The translations under genes and the position numbers were made by a program. Of a stretch of 64,000 nucleotides of DNA, positions 1 through 7,235 are shown one piece after another. This DNA is from Nocardioides kongjuensis (GTDB taxonomy: Bacteria > Actinomycetota > Actinomycetes > Propionibacteriales > Nocardioidaceae), in assembly GCF_013409625.1 (NCBI RefSeq), contig NZ_JACCBF010000001.1:1302001-1366000 (forward strand). Reading direction: 5' to 3'. Each line of letters starts with the position of its first letter. Within the stretch, counting starts at the first letter, position 1. The notes below the pieces were generated by a model. The model saw only the letters and a list, made by a program, of their open reading frames with translations. It searched no databases and was not told where the DNA came from.

Positions 1-1808
1 CCCTGATCCTCGCCGTCAGCCTCGCCGTCGCGGCGATCCCCGAGTCCCTCCCGGCGGTGGTCTCGGTGGCGCTCGCGCTCGGGGCCCTGCGCATGGCGCG
101 CAGGTCGGCGATCGTCCGGTGGCTGCCCGCGGTGGAGACGCTGGGCTCGGTCTCCGTGCTCGCCTCCGACAAGACGGGCACCCTGACGGAGGGCCGGATG
201 GCGGTACGCCGGACCTGGACGGCCGAAGGTGGCTGCGAGGTCGACGGCCCGGCCTACGGACGCGGCGGCGCGCTGCGGGGCGAGAGCGCCAACGGGGCGG
301 CAGTCGAGCGGCTGCTGCGCGACGTCGTGCTCTGCAACGACGCACGGCTGACCCCCGCCGGGGACACGTGGACCGGGATCGGGGACCCGTTGGAGGTGGC
401 GCTCCTGGTGGCCGCCGCACGCCTGGACGAGCGGCTCCTGGAGGCGTCCCACGAGTGGCGCCGGATCGACGAGGTCCCGTTCGACAGCGAGACCCGCTCG
501 ATGACGACCGTGCACGAGAACGACGCAGGAGCCCGCCTGTCGGTGGTCAAGGGTGCGCCGGAGGTCGTCCTGGACCGGCTCGCGGACACCGCAGGGGCGA
601 ACCGGGCGCGTGCCGAGGCGCAGGCGATGGCCCGAGCCGGTCTGCGTGTCATCGCGGTCGTCGAGGTACCGGTGGCCGGGGCACCGGAGCTCGCCGGTCT
701 GATCGGCATGCTCGACCCGCCCCGCGACGACGCCGCGGCCGTCGTGAGCGCCTGCCGGGCCGCCGGGATCCGGCCGCTCCTCGTCACCGGCGACCACGCC
801 GAGACAGCGCTCGCCGTCGCCCGTCAGGTCGGCATCGCCCGCCCCGACGGCGAGGTCGTCGACGGCGACGTCGTGGCGCGCGGTGAGCACGTCGACCGGG
901 TCGACCGGATCGACGTGTACGCACGGACGCATCCCGAGCAGAAGGTCGACATCGTCGACGCTTGGCAGGCGCGGGGCCACGTGGTCGCGATGACCGGCGA
1001 CGGGGTGAACGACGCACCCGCACTGCGGCGGGCCGACATCGGGGTCGCGATGGGCCGGCACGGCACCGAGGTGGCCCGACAGGCGGCGGACCTGGTGCTG
1101 GCTGACGACGACCTGCGGAGTGTCGTCACGGCCGTGGCCGAGGGGCGGCGGATCTATGCCAACATCCGGACCTTCCTGCGCTACGGACTCTCCGGCGGGC
1201 TGGCCGAGGTGCTGGTCATCCTGCTCGCGCCCTTCGTCGGCATCGCGACGCCGCTCCTCCCGGGGCAGATCCTGTGGATCAACATGCTCACCCACGGCAT
1301 TCCCGGCGTGGCCTTCGGCGGTGAGCCGCTGGACCCCCGCCTCATGCAGCGACCGTCGCCGTCGCCGGAGCGGTCGGTGCTCGGCGACGGACTGGTGCGG
1401 CGCATCCTGGTGGGAGGTGCCATGATCGCCGCCGTCAGCATCGCCGGCGGTCTGCTGGCCAGGGCGTTCGCGTGGCCGACCACGACCGTGGTGTTCCTGA
1501 CGCTCGGGCTCGCACAGCTGGCCCTGGCCCTCGCCCTCCGCGCACCGCGGTCGACCCGCGGGCTCGGCGAGCGGGCACTCGAAGTGTCGGTCGCTGTCGC
1601 GATCGGCCTGCAGGTCCTGGCCGCGTCCTGGACGCCGTTGCAGGACCTGCTCGGCACCCGGACGGTCGAGCCGGCGGCCTGGGCCGCCGTGCTCACCCTC
1701 GCGCTGGTCCCGGGCGTCGCGGTCAAGATGACGACCGATCGGCGCCGTGGCCGTACGGCTCAGCCCGCGTCGTCGCCGGGATCGGGAGCCAGTCCGTCCT
1801 GGAAGTGA
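1..1808 (+). CDS. Cation-transporting P-type ATPase, C-terminal part (5' end outside window)
   Basis: This is the catalytic core and C-terminal membrane part of a P2-type ATPase; the frame is open from base 3, so the gene starts before the window. Visible motifs, in order: PESLP in the transmembrane helix at bases 36-50, the phosphorylation loop DKTGTLT with its Asp codon at 168-170, the nucleotide-binding KGAPE loop, and the hinge MTGDGVNDAPAL. Several hydrophobic helices follow, including a segment with ILWINMLTHGIPG. The family pumps cations across the membrane at the cost of ATP. The layout suits a Ca/Mg or Na-type pump, but specificity cannot be read. The stop overlaps the convergent DUF1918 gene by 49 bp. 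The company of USP, DUF1876 and DUF1918 genes fits the P-type ATPases of DosR-like regulons. Confidence 0.93.
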   Translation, partial: LILAVSLAVAAIPESLPAVVSVALALGALRMARRSAIVRWLPAVETLGSVSVLASDKTGTLTEGRMAVRRTWTAEGGCEVDGPAYGRGGALRGESANGAAVERLLRDVVLCNDARLTPAGDTWTGIGDPLEVALLVAAARLDERLLEASHEWRRIDEVPFDSETRSMTTVHENDAGARLSVVKGAPEVVLDRLADTAGANRARAEAQAMARAGLRVIAVVEVPVAGAPELAGLIGMLDPPRDDAAAVVSACRAAGIRPLLVTGDHAETALAVARQVGIARPDGEVVDGDVVARGEHVDRVDRIDVYARTHPEQKVDIVDAWQARGHVVAMTGDGVNDAPALRRADIGVAMGRHGTEVARQAADLVLADDDLRSVVTAVAEGRRIYANIRTFLRYGLSGGLAEVLVILLAPFVGIATPLLPGQILWINMLTHGIPGVAFGGEPLDPRLMQRPSPSPERSVLGDGLVRRILVGGAMIAAVSIAGGLLARAFAWPTTTVVFLTLGLAQLALALALRAPRSTRGLGERALEVSVAVAIGLQVLAASWTPLQDLLGTRTVEPAAWAAVLTLALVPGVAVKMTTDRRRGRTAQPASSPGSGASPSWK

Positions 1809-1984
1809 TGGACCTCGGCATCGGGGCCGGGGAAGAAGACCGTCTCGTGTCCGTTGTCCGACCAGCGCACGACGTACGGCGGGCTGCCGTCGGCGTGCCT
1901 GACCTGCAGGATCTCGCCGTCGCGGACCGGTCCGCCGACCCGGTTGCTGCGGACGATGAGCCGATCACCGACGGTTGCGTACAT
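1760..1984 (-). CDS. DUF1918 domain protein
   Basis: This 74-residue protein begins MYATVGDRLIV and carries the compact DUF1918 pattern: a basic beta segment, then GEILQVRHADGSPPYVVRW, then HETVFFPGPDAEV near residues 45-55. That pattern resembles a small SH3-like barrel. The function of the family is not established. DUF1918 genes often sit beside stress or dormancy genes in actinobacteria, as here. The ATG at 1982-1984 was chosen because the conserved domain begins at that residue. Its 3' end overlaps the convergent ATPase gene, and it is divergent from the alcohol dehydrogenase gene. Confidence 0.85.
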   Translation of the reverse strand: MYATVGDRLIVRSNRVGGPVRDGEILQVRHADGSPPYVVRWSDNGHETVFFPGPDAEVHHFQDGLAPDPGDDAG

Positions 1985-2128
1985 GTGGTGCTCCTCTGCT
2001 CGGGACGCGGTCGCGCCGTTCACGTCGACTCTCGGACGTGGCTCGACGGCCCGACAGAGCCGGAGGTCCTCCTCCCCGGGTGACGTGCGTCCTTGCTGGG
2101 CCCGGCCGGGCCGGCGCACGATGGCACG

Positions 2129-3133
2129 GTGCGGGCGTGGGAGGTGTCGGGAGCACCCGGCCGGATGGGGCGGCTGCGCCCGGTCGACCGGCCGGTGCCG
2201 GTTCCGGGGGAGGACGAGCTGCTGGTGCGGGTGACGGCCTGCGGCGTGTGCCGCACCGACCTGCACCTCGCCGACCTCGAGCTCCCTCCGCGGCGCCCGG
2301 GCGTCGTACCCGGTCACGAGGTGGTCGGGGTCGTGGTCGGCTCGGGGGCGTCCACCTCTCGCTTCGGCGTCGGCACGCGCGTCGGGTTCGCCTGGTTGCG
2401 CTCGACCTGCGGGCGTTGCGCCTGGTGCCGGCGTGGCGCGGAGAACCTGTGCCGCCGCGCGGCGTTCACGGGCTGGGACGCCGACGGAGGCTTCGCCGAG
2501 CACGCCGTCGTGCCGGAGGCGTTCGCCTACGAGCTGCCGGCCGTCTTCTCGGACGAGGAGGCGGCACCACTGCTGTGCTCGGGCATCATCGGCTACCGCG
2601 CGTTGCGGCGGGCCCAGGTGCCGCCGGGCGGCCGGCTCGGGATCTACGGCTTCGGCGCCAGCGCCCACCTGACCGCCCAGATCGCGGTCCGCGAGGGGGC
2701 CGAGGTCCACGTCCTCACCCGCGACGCCGAGGCGCGCGCGCTCGCTCTCGAGCTCGGTGCCGCCTCGGCCGGGCCCGCTGACGGGCGCCCGCCGTGCGAG
2801 CTGGACAGTGCGATCCTGTTCGCTCCGGTGGGAGAGCTGGTTCCTGTCGCGCTCGAGGCTCTCGACCAAGGTGGCACCCTGGCCGTCGCGGGGATCCACC
2901 TCAGCGACATCCCCCCGCTGGACTACCAGCGGCACCTGTTCCGTGAGCGCACGCTGACCTCGGTCACCGCCAACACCCGCGCGGACGGCGAGGAGCTGCT
3001 GCGGCTCGCGGCCGCTCTCGACGTGCGACCGTCGGTGACGACCTACCCGTTCTCCGCGGTCGACCGTGCCCTGGACGACCTCGCGCACGGCAGCTTCGCG
3101 GGAGCTGCGGTGGTCCGGATGCCCGAGGCGTGA
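2129..3133 (+). CDS. Zinc-dependent alcohol dehydrogenase family protein (AdhA-like MDR)
   Basis: This is a medium-chain dehydrogenase/reductase that should oxidise an alcohol or reduce an aldehyde with NAD(P). The N-terminal GroES-like domain has the catalytic zinc triad pattern [10 protein letters not shown] and the GHE motif (PGHEVVG). The structural zinc lobe is present as [17 protein letters not shown]. The Rossmann glycine motif is unusual, [10 protein letters not shown] rather than GxGxxG, which is common in the AdhA-like subgroup. I chose the GTG at 2129 because MRAWEV is the usual family N terminus; a TTG at 2093 would add 12 residues that do not look conserved. It lies between DUF1918 and other stress genes, which suggests a role in redox balance under low oxygen. 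Confidence 0.88.
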   Translation: MRAWEVSGAPGRMGRLRPVDRPVPVPGEDELLVRVTACGVCRTDLHLADLELPPRRPGVVPGHEVVGVVVGSGASTSRFGVGTRVGFAWLRSTCGRCAWCRRGAENLCRRAAFTGWDADGGFAEHAVVPEAFAYELPAVFSDEEAAPLLCSGIIGYRALRRAQVPPGGRLGIYGFGASAHLTAQIAVREGAEVHVLTRDAEARALALELGAASAGPADGRPPCELDSAILFAPVGELVPVALEALDQGGTLAVAGIHLSDIPPLDYQRHLFRERTLTSVTANTRADGEELLRLAAALDVRPSVTTYPFSAVDRALDDLAHGSFAGAAVVRMPEA

Positions 3134-3135
3134 GC

Positions 3136-3173
3136 AGGACCTTCGGTCGGGTCGCCCGGTGACCTTCGGTCCT
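3136..3173. promoter_or_regulatory. Paired 11-bp palindromic boxes (possible DosR/DevR-like sites)
   Basis: The 11-mer GACCTTCGGTC occurs twice in the same orientation, at 3138-3148 and 3161-3171, 23 bp apart, or about two helical turns. Each is itself an inverted repeat (GACC, 3-nt centre, GGTC). A closely related word, GGGACGAAGGTCCT, lies at 7063-7076 before the DoxX-like gene. The boxes begin just after the alcohol dehydrogenase stop and about 210 bp before the small gene at 3380. Assignment to a DosR-family regulator is inference from gene content; the centre is one base longer than the classic DosR site. Confidence 0.4.
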
Positions 3174-3379
3174 GCCGCGGGTCGTCGCCGAGGGGCATGA
3201 TCGGAGATGCGGCAGACCCCGGTCCTTCGACCGGTCGAACCCGCACGTGCCGGCCCGCCGGCAGCCGCGAAGTGTTGGTGGTCACCGACCACAGACCCGC
3301 CGTCGTCACGACGGATGCAGCGGCCGCGACGGCGGGCCGGCCGCTGTCCGCACCGACGGTGGCCGAGGAGGGAAGCACC

Positions 3380-3556
3380 ATGGCGGCGATCGTGGAACAG
3401 GTCGTCGCAGGATCGGGTGCGCACCGGAGGTCCCGGCGCGACCGCGCCGCCGAGCACCCCTGGCAGGAGGACGGTGTGGACATCGTCCTCGACGTCGACG
3501 TGGAGGAGGTCGTCCCGATCGCGCTCGCGCTGATCCTGGCCAAGGGCGTCGAGTGA
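3380..3556 (+). CDS. Small hypothetical protein, 58 residues
   Basis: A short frame starts at ATG 3380 behind a strong ribosome-binding site, GGAGG at 3367-3371 with 8 nt spacing. The product has a basic middle (HRRSRRDR near residues 16-23) and an acidic, hydrophobic tail that alternates Asp/Glu/Val and ends ALALILAKGVE. I do not recognise a family. Longer in-frame starts reach back to 3197 but have poor ribosome-binding sites. The two GACCTTCGGTC boxes lie 209 to 244 bp upstream. It is probably a real small gene because of the ribosome-binding site and its place among stress genes, but non-coding status is not excluded. Confidence 0.45.
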   Translation: MAAIVEQVVAGSGAHRRSRRDRAAEHPWQEDGVDIVLDVDVEEVVPIALALILAKGVE

Positions 3557-3826
3557 CGCACGTTCCCCAACACTCGGACGGGAATGCGGTGTTTCGCACG
3601 GCCAGGGCTGTCCCGCCACACCGGGCCTGTCCACGGCCTCGCCTGTCCATGGACCCGGGGCGATGTGAGCCCGGGTGAGCCCGGCCCCGCCAGGGAACGC
3701 GGTCAGCGCCGCACGAGCCGCAGCCCAGCAGAGCTCTTCCCGGACGCGCTCGTGGCGTGGTCCAGGCGCGGCTGCGGCGGGGGTCGTGGAGGTCAGCCGG
3801 GAGACCTCGTCACCACCGTGATGAGG

Positions 3827-4093
3827 TCACATCGTGAAGGTCGACGAGGCACCGGTGTTGGCCTCGACGTCCAGCACGGATGCCTCGAAGAGCGCGTGGG
3901 CGAGCCCGCTGAGCGCCCGGCACACAGCGAGCTCGTCGCCGATCTCGGGGGCGTCCCGGTCGTCCGGGCTGCGTCGTGCGACACCGGTGCTGCGGACCTC
4001 GGTGCCTGCTGTGGTGCGCAGCACCGCCTCCGCCCGGGTCCGGGGTCCGTCCTCGGACAGGTGGATCTCGACGTGCCAGGTCGTCACGTGCAT
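3827..4093 (-). CDS. DUF1876 (dsRBFC-like) domain protein
   Basis: This 88-residue protein shows the DUF1876 pattern: an N-terminal beta strand (TTWHVEIHLSED), GPRTRAEAVL, a GVARRSPDDRDAPEIGDELAVCRALS core, and a final helix LAHALFEASVLDVE. Its biochemical role is unknown; the fold is thought to resemble double-stranded RNA-binding domains. AGGAG precedes the ATG by 7 nt. It begins 41 bp after the USP stop on the same strand, so the two are likely one transcript with the USP first. DUF1876 next to universal stress proteins is a common signature of hypoxia or dormancy loci in actinobacteria. Confidence 0.85.
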   Translation of the reverse strand: MHVTTWHVEIHLSEDGPRTRAEAVLRTTAGTEVRSTGVARRSPDDRDAPEIGDELAVCRALSGLAHALFEASVLDVEANTGASSTFTM

Positions 4094-4134
4094 CTCGCTC
4101 TCCTTCGTTCGTCAAGGTGACGGGGACGGGCGGC

Positions 4135-4992
4135 TCACCGGACGATGGCCACCGGGCACTGGGCATGGCCCAGGACGTGCTGGCTGACCGATCCGAGCAG
4201 CATCTCGCTGAACGCATCGCGGCCGCGGGACCCGACGACGACCAGCGAGGCGGCCCGACTCGCGTCGACGAGGACCTGTCCGGCGCGCACGGGGATGGCC
4301 TCCGGCTCGATCTCGACGTCGGGGAACTCGGCGGCGCACTCGCGGCACAGGTCCTTCACGAGCTGCTCCGCTGCCGCGCGCCGACGGTCTGCGACCTCCG
4401 ACTCGGCACCGTCGAACGTCAGCACGTGGGCGAGTGCGGAGAAGTAGCCGTGGACGGCGCTCACCTCCTCGCCGGTGCGCCGCGCCCGCTCGCAGGCGAA
4501 GCGAAGGGCCTTCGCTGACGCCGGCGAGTCGTCGACGCCGACCACGATCCGGTCCACGACCGTCGAGTGCCGTGGCCGTACGACGACAACCGGACAGGCG
4601 GCGTGACGGGCCAGGTGCTGGCTCACCGATCCGGTCCACGTCCCGGTCGCGAGTCCGTGGCCGGCACTTCCGACGACGAGCAGGGATGCCTTCTCCGCCG
4701 CGGCGAGGAGCTCGGGCACGACCGTCCCGTGCCTGACCTCCACCGTGGCGTCGGCACGTCCCAGGGCAGCCAGCCGCTCGCTGAGACCTGCTCTCCAGTC
4801 CTCGACGGCTCGGTCCATCACGTGCCGGTAGCCGCTGAGGACCGGGTCCATGGCGGTGCCGACGAGGACGACCCGCAGCTCGGCAGGCGCGTCGCTCCCG
4901 TTCGCAGCCTCCTGGGCGGCCCACGTGAGCGCGGCGTCGGCGCCGGATGATCCGTCGTACCCGACGACGATGCGGGAAGGGCTCTCGGTCAT
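4135..4992 (-). CDS. Universal stress protein with two tandem USP domains
   Basis: This 285-residue protein has two UspA-type domains, about residues 8-145 and 150-285. The first starts RIVVGYDGSSGADAAL and ends GSAGHGLATGTWTGSVSQHLARHAACPVVVV. The second starts RIVVGVDDSPASAKAL and ends GSRGRDAFSEMLLGSVSQHVLGHAQCPVAIV. Both carry the G-2x-G-9x-G(S/T) ATP-binding signature, so ATP binding is expected. Double-domain USPs of this kind are typical DosR-regulon members in mycobacteria. The ATG at 4990-4992 starts just before the first strand. Palindrome-like boxes lie in the promoter (5058-5071). The gene is probably cotranscribed with the DUF1876 gene downstream. Confidence 0.93.
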   Translation of the reverse strand: MTESPSRIVVGYDGSSGADAALTWAAQEAANGSDAPAELRVVLVGTAMDPVLSGYRHVMDRAVEDWRAGLSERLAALGRADATVEVRHGTVVPELLAAAEKASLLVVGSAGHGLATGTWTGSVSQHLARHAACPVVVVRPRHSTVVDRIVVGVDDSPASAKALRFACERARRTGEEVSAVHGYFSALAHVLTFDGAESEVADRRRAAAEQLVKDLCRECAAEFPDVEIEPEAIPVRAGQVLVDASRAASLVVVGSRGRDAFSEMLLGSVSQHVLGHAQCPVAIVR

Positions 4993-5057
4993 GGCACCAG
5001 CCTGCGCCCGGAGCCGGCCGCCCTCCAGGGCCCAAGGACACCAAATGGAGGGGACGG

Positions 5058-5071
5058 AGGGCCATGGTCCC
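5058..5071. promoter_or_regulatory. DosR-like palindrome before USP gene
   Basis: The word AGGGCCATGGTCCC matches 12 of 14 positions of the perfect palindrome GGGACCATGGTCCC, that is GGGAC-N4-GTCCC, the general form of DosR/DevR boxes. It lies 66 bp upstream of the USP start, where an activator site would be expected. The match is by eye and the regulator is not in the window. Confidence 0.35.
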
Positions 5072-5080
5072 GAGCCGACG

Positions 5081-5500
5081 TCAGTCGTCGACGAGGCGCC
5101 GGCCACTGATCTGCGTGGGCTGGACCCGGACGTAAACCGGACGGAAGCCCCGCGCCCACGGGAGCGGGCGGGTGGACCTCAGGACGGGCAGGTCCTCGCT
5201 CTCGACGTACGACGACGTGCCGCGCACCAGCACGCTCCACCCGGTCTGGTGGAAGTCGTCGAGCCGGTCGACCTGGAAGGAGACCTTGGCCTCGTTGAGG
5301 CGCAGGCACATCTCGCTGGCCGGCGAGACCCGGAACAGGACGCTCTCGCCGTCCATCCGGAAGTTGACCGGGAGTGCGACCGGTCCCTCGTCGTCGGCGA
5401 ACACGATGCGGCCGACCCGGGCCACTCCCAGCAGCTGTAGGCACTCCGAGCGGGGGATGTCGTGGAGGGTGGCCTGCTGCAGGTCCTCGTAGGCGTCCAT
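5081..5500 (-). CDS. Pyridoxamine 5'-phosphate oxidase-like (PPOX) family flavin/F420-type protein
   Basis: This 139-residue protein begins with an acidic helix followed by ECLQLLGVARVGRIVFADDEGPVALPVNFRMDGESVLFRVSP, the split beta-barrel start of the PPOX superfamily. The central VSFQVDRLDDFHQTGWSVLVRGTSSYV is also typical. Members bind FMN or F420 and often act in redox or nitro-compound stress; the substrate here is unknown. GGAG lies 8 nt before the ATG. The gene follows the SDR gene on the same strand after 46 bp containing a short purine-rich tandem repeat. Single-domain PPOX proteins are frequent in hypoxia regulons. Confidence 0.85.
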   Translation of the reverse strand: MDAYEDLQQATLHDIPRSECLQLLGVARVGRIVFADDEGPVALPVNFRMDGESVLFRVSPASEMCLRLNEAKVSFQVDRLDDFHQTGWSVLVRGTSSYVESEDLPVLRSTRPLPWARGFRPVYVRVQPTQISGRRLVDD

Positions 5501-5516
5501 GTCAGTGCTCCGTCTT

Positions 5517-5542
5517 CTCTCTGGCTTCTCTGGCTTCTCTGG
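5517..5542. repeat. Short 9-bp tandem repeat between SDR and PPOX genes
   Basis: CTTCTCTGG occurs twice in direct tandem (5525-5542), with a third near copy, CTCTCTGG, at 5517-5524. On the transcribed (minus) strand it reads as purine-rich CCAGAGAAG units about 17 to 42 nt before the PPOX ATG. It could vary in length by slippage and change spacing or translation of the PPOX gene. Nothing else recognisable lies in this 46-bp gap. Confidence 0.6.
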
Positions 5543-5546
5543 TCCC

Positions 5547-6356
5547 TCAGGCGAGGAGGCGCCCGCCGTCGACGACGATCTGGGCGCCGGTGACGTAGGA
5601 GGACAGGTCGCTGGCGAGGAACAGGGCGGCGCGGGCGATGTCGTCGGGTACGCCGATCCGGCGCATCGGCACCTGGGCGAGGAAGGCGTCCAGGACCGCC
5701 TTCGGGTCGACGCCCGCGCCGCCCGCAGCCTGCATCGAGGCCACGCCGGGCGTCGCGATCGCACCGGGTGCGATGGCGTTGACCCAGATGCCGTGCGGGG
5801 CGAGCTCGAGGGCCAGGTTCTTCGTGAAGCCCCACACGCCGTGCTTGGACGCGTCGTAGTGCGCCAGCCCCACGCTGGAGGGGTGCAGTGCGTCGATCGA
5901 GGTCACGTTGATGATCCGGCCACCGGTCTCCTGGTGGCGCATGCGCAGAGCGGCCTCTCGTGAGCACAGGTAGACGCCACGCAGGTTGGTACGGATCACC
6001 CGGTCGAAGTCGTCGGGTGTCATGTCGAGCACGGGCACGCTGGGGAAGATGCCGGCGTCGTTGACCAGGATGTCGACGCGGCCGCGCCAGCCGATCGTGT
6101 CAGCGACCAGCCGGTGCACGTCGTCGGCGTCACCGACGTCGGCGTACATCGCCATCGCCGAGCGCCCGTGCTCGACGAGCTCCTTGGCCGTCGTCTCCGC
6201 CGCCTCGAGGTCGGCATCCGCGACGACGACGGACGCGCCTGCCTCGGCGAGCCGCTCGACGATGCCGCGACCGATGCCCATCGCGCCGCCGGTGACGATG
6301 GCCGTGCGGCCCGTCAGGTTGATCAGGTCGGTGATGCTCGGGGAGCTGATGCTCAT
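5547..6356 (-). CDS. SDR family NAD(P)-dependent oxidoreductase
   Basis: This is a classical short-chain dehydrogenase of 269 residues. It has the cofactor glycine motif TGGAMGIG near residue 22, the acidic residue VVADAD after beta 2, NDAG at about residue 100, and catalytic S (NVTS), Y and K (YDASK) in order. It ends with the usual VTGAQIVVDGG. It should reduce or oxidise a keto/hydroxy substrate not readable from sequence. GAGGAG lies a few bases before the ATG at 6354-6356. It sits between the DoxX-like and PPOX genes, all leftward with gaps under 50 bp, so the three probably form one operon. Confidence 0.92.
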   Translation of the reverse strand: MSISSPSITDLINLTGRTAIVTGGAMGIGRGIVERLAEAGASVVVADADLEAAETTAKELVEHGRSAMAMYADVGDADDVHRLVADTIGWRGRVDILVNDAGIFPSVPVLDMTPDDFDRVIRTNLRGVYLCSREAALRMRHQETGGRIINVTSIDALHPSSVGLAHYDASKHGVWGFTKNLALELAPHGIWVNAIAPGAIATPGVASMQAAGGAGVDPKAVLDAFLAQVPMRRIGVPDDIARAALFLASDLSSYVTGAQIVVDGGRLLA

Positions 6357-6402
6357 GACGTCTCCTCTGGACTCGTTCGGTGGTGCTGACGCGGGACCGA
6401 GG

Positions 6403-6981
6403 TCAGCGCAGGACCGGGAACCGGCGGACGAGCGGGACCTGCGACCAGGCGTGCCCCATGCCCCAGGTGGCACCTGCGCCGGTCAGGCCGAGCACGACCA
6501 TGCTGACAGCGCCGAGCAGGTGGTCGTCGAGGACGGGGTTGTTGGCCGGCGGCAGGACGACGCTCCACATCAGCACGTACATGACGAAGCCGGCCAACGT
6601 GCCCAGACGCATGGCGATGCCGAAGGTCAGCGCGACCCCGATCGCCAGCAGGCCCAGCATGAAGGCCCAGTCGGCGAACGCGGTGCCGGCCAGTCCGTTC
6701 CAGAAGCCCTTGAACGGGCCGTCGGCCGCGAAGCCGAGGAACCCCTGGGTGGGGCTGCCGCCGTGGATCCAGGCGGCGTCGCCGAAGCGGTCGACGGTGC
6801 CGTCCTGGGCGACGCCGGTGGCGTACCCGAGGGCCAGGAGCTTGTCGACGAAGGCCCACAGGAAGGTCAGGCCGAAGCCGATGCGCAGCACACCGAGAGC
6901 CCGCCGCGCGGCGGTGTCGGCGACCGCGGTCTCCTCGGTGTGGTCGATGAGGTGGTGGAAGTGGCTGGTGAAGGTGGTCAT
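6403..6981 (-). CDS. DoxX/DoxD-like integral membrane protein
   Basis: This 192-residue protein has a soluble N-terminal 25 residues and then four hydrophobic segments: ALGVLRIGFGLTFLWAFVDK near 28-47, LAGTAFADWAFMLGLLAIGVALTF near 98-121, a third with LAGFVMYVLMWSVV, and a last one with LLGAVSMVVLGL. Between the first two is a loop with HGGSPTQGFLGFAADGPFKGFWNGLAG, seen in the DoxD-like (thiosulfate:quinone oxidoreductase small subunit-like) branch. It is probably a redox-related membrane protein; partner and substrate are unknown. GAGGAG precedes the ATG. It is first in the leftward DoxX-SDR-PPOX set and has a palindrome 82 bp upstream. Confidence 0.8.
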   Translation of the reverse strand: MTTFTSHFHHLIDHTEETAVADTAARRALGVLRIGFGLTFLWAFVDKLLALGYATGVAQDGTVDRFGDAAWIHGGSPTQGFLGFAADGPFKGFWNGLAGTAFADWAFMLGLLAIGVALTFGIAMRLGTLAGFVMYVLMWSVVLPPANNPVLDDHLLGAVSMVVLGLTGAGATWGMGHAWSQVPLVRRFPVLR

Positions 6982-7062
6982 GGCGACGCTCCTCGCTGGT
7001 TGGTACGTCGAGTCGACCAGCGAGCGGGGGTGCCGGGTCAGGGGCGCAGGTCGCGCAGCCGG

Positions 7063-7076
7063 GGGACGAAGGTCCT
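7063..7076. promoter_or_regulatory. DosR-like palindrome before DoxX-like gene
   Basis: GGGACGAAGGTCCT matches GGGAC-N4-GTCCC at 9 of 10 fixed positions. It shares the string GAAGGTCCT with the reverse complement of the box at 3136-3150. Its position about 82-95 bp upstream of the leftward DoxX start suits an activator. The identity of the regulator is inferred. Confidence 0.4.
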
Positions 7077-7235
7077 TCGAGCTGCCGCCACCGTGCCGCC
7101 GAGGCGTGGGCGGGAGGCGGCCCTCGGAATGGTGACCCCCTGACGCGGCGGATCCCCAAGTCGGGTCATGGCAAACGGCGCGTGACGCAGTCCGATGGGA
7201 GTGCTCCCACGTCCGCTTCCCAAGGGGGGAACAGC

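Noticed and set aside
3584..4120. 178-codon plus-strand frame over the DUF1876 gene
   Set aside because: No recognisable domain and most of it is antisense to a conserved DUF1876 gene.
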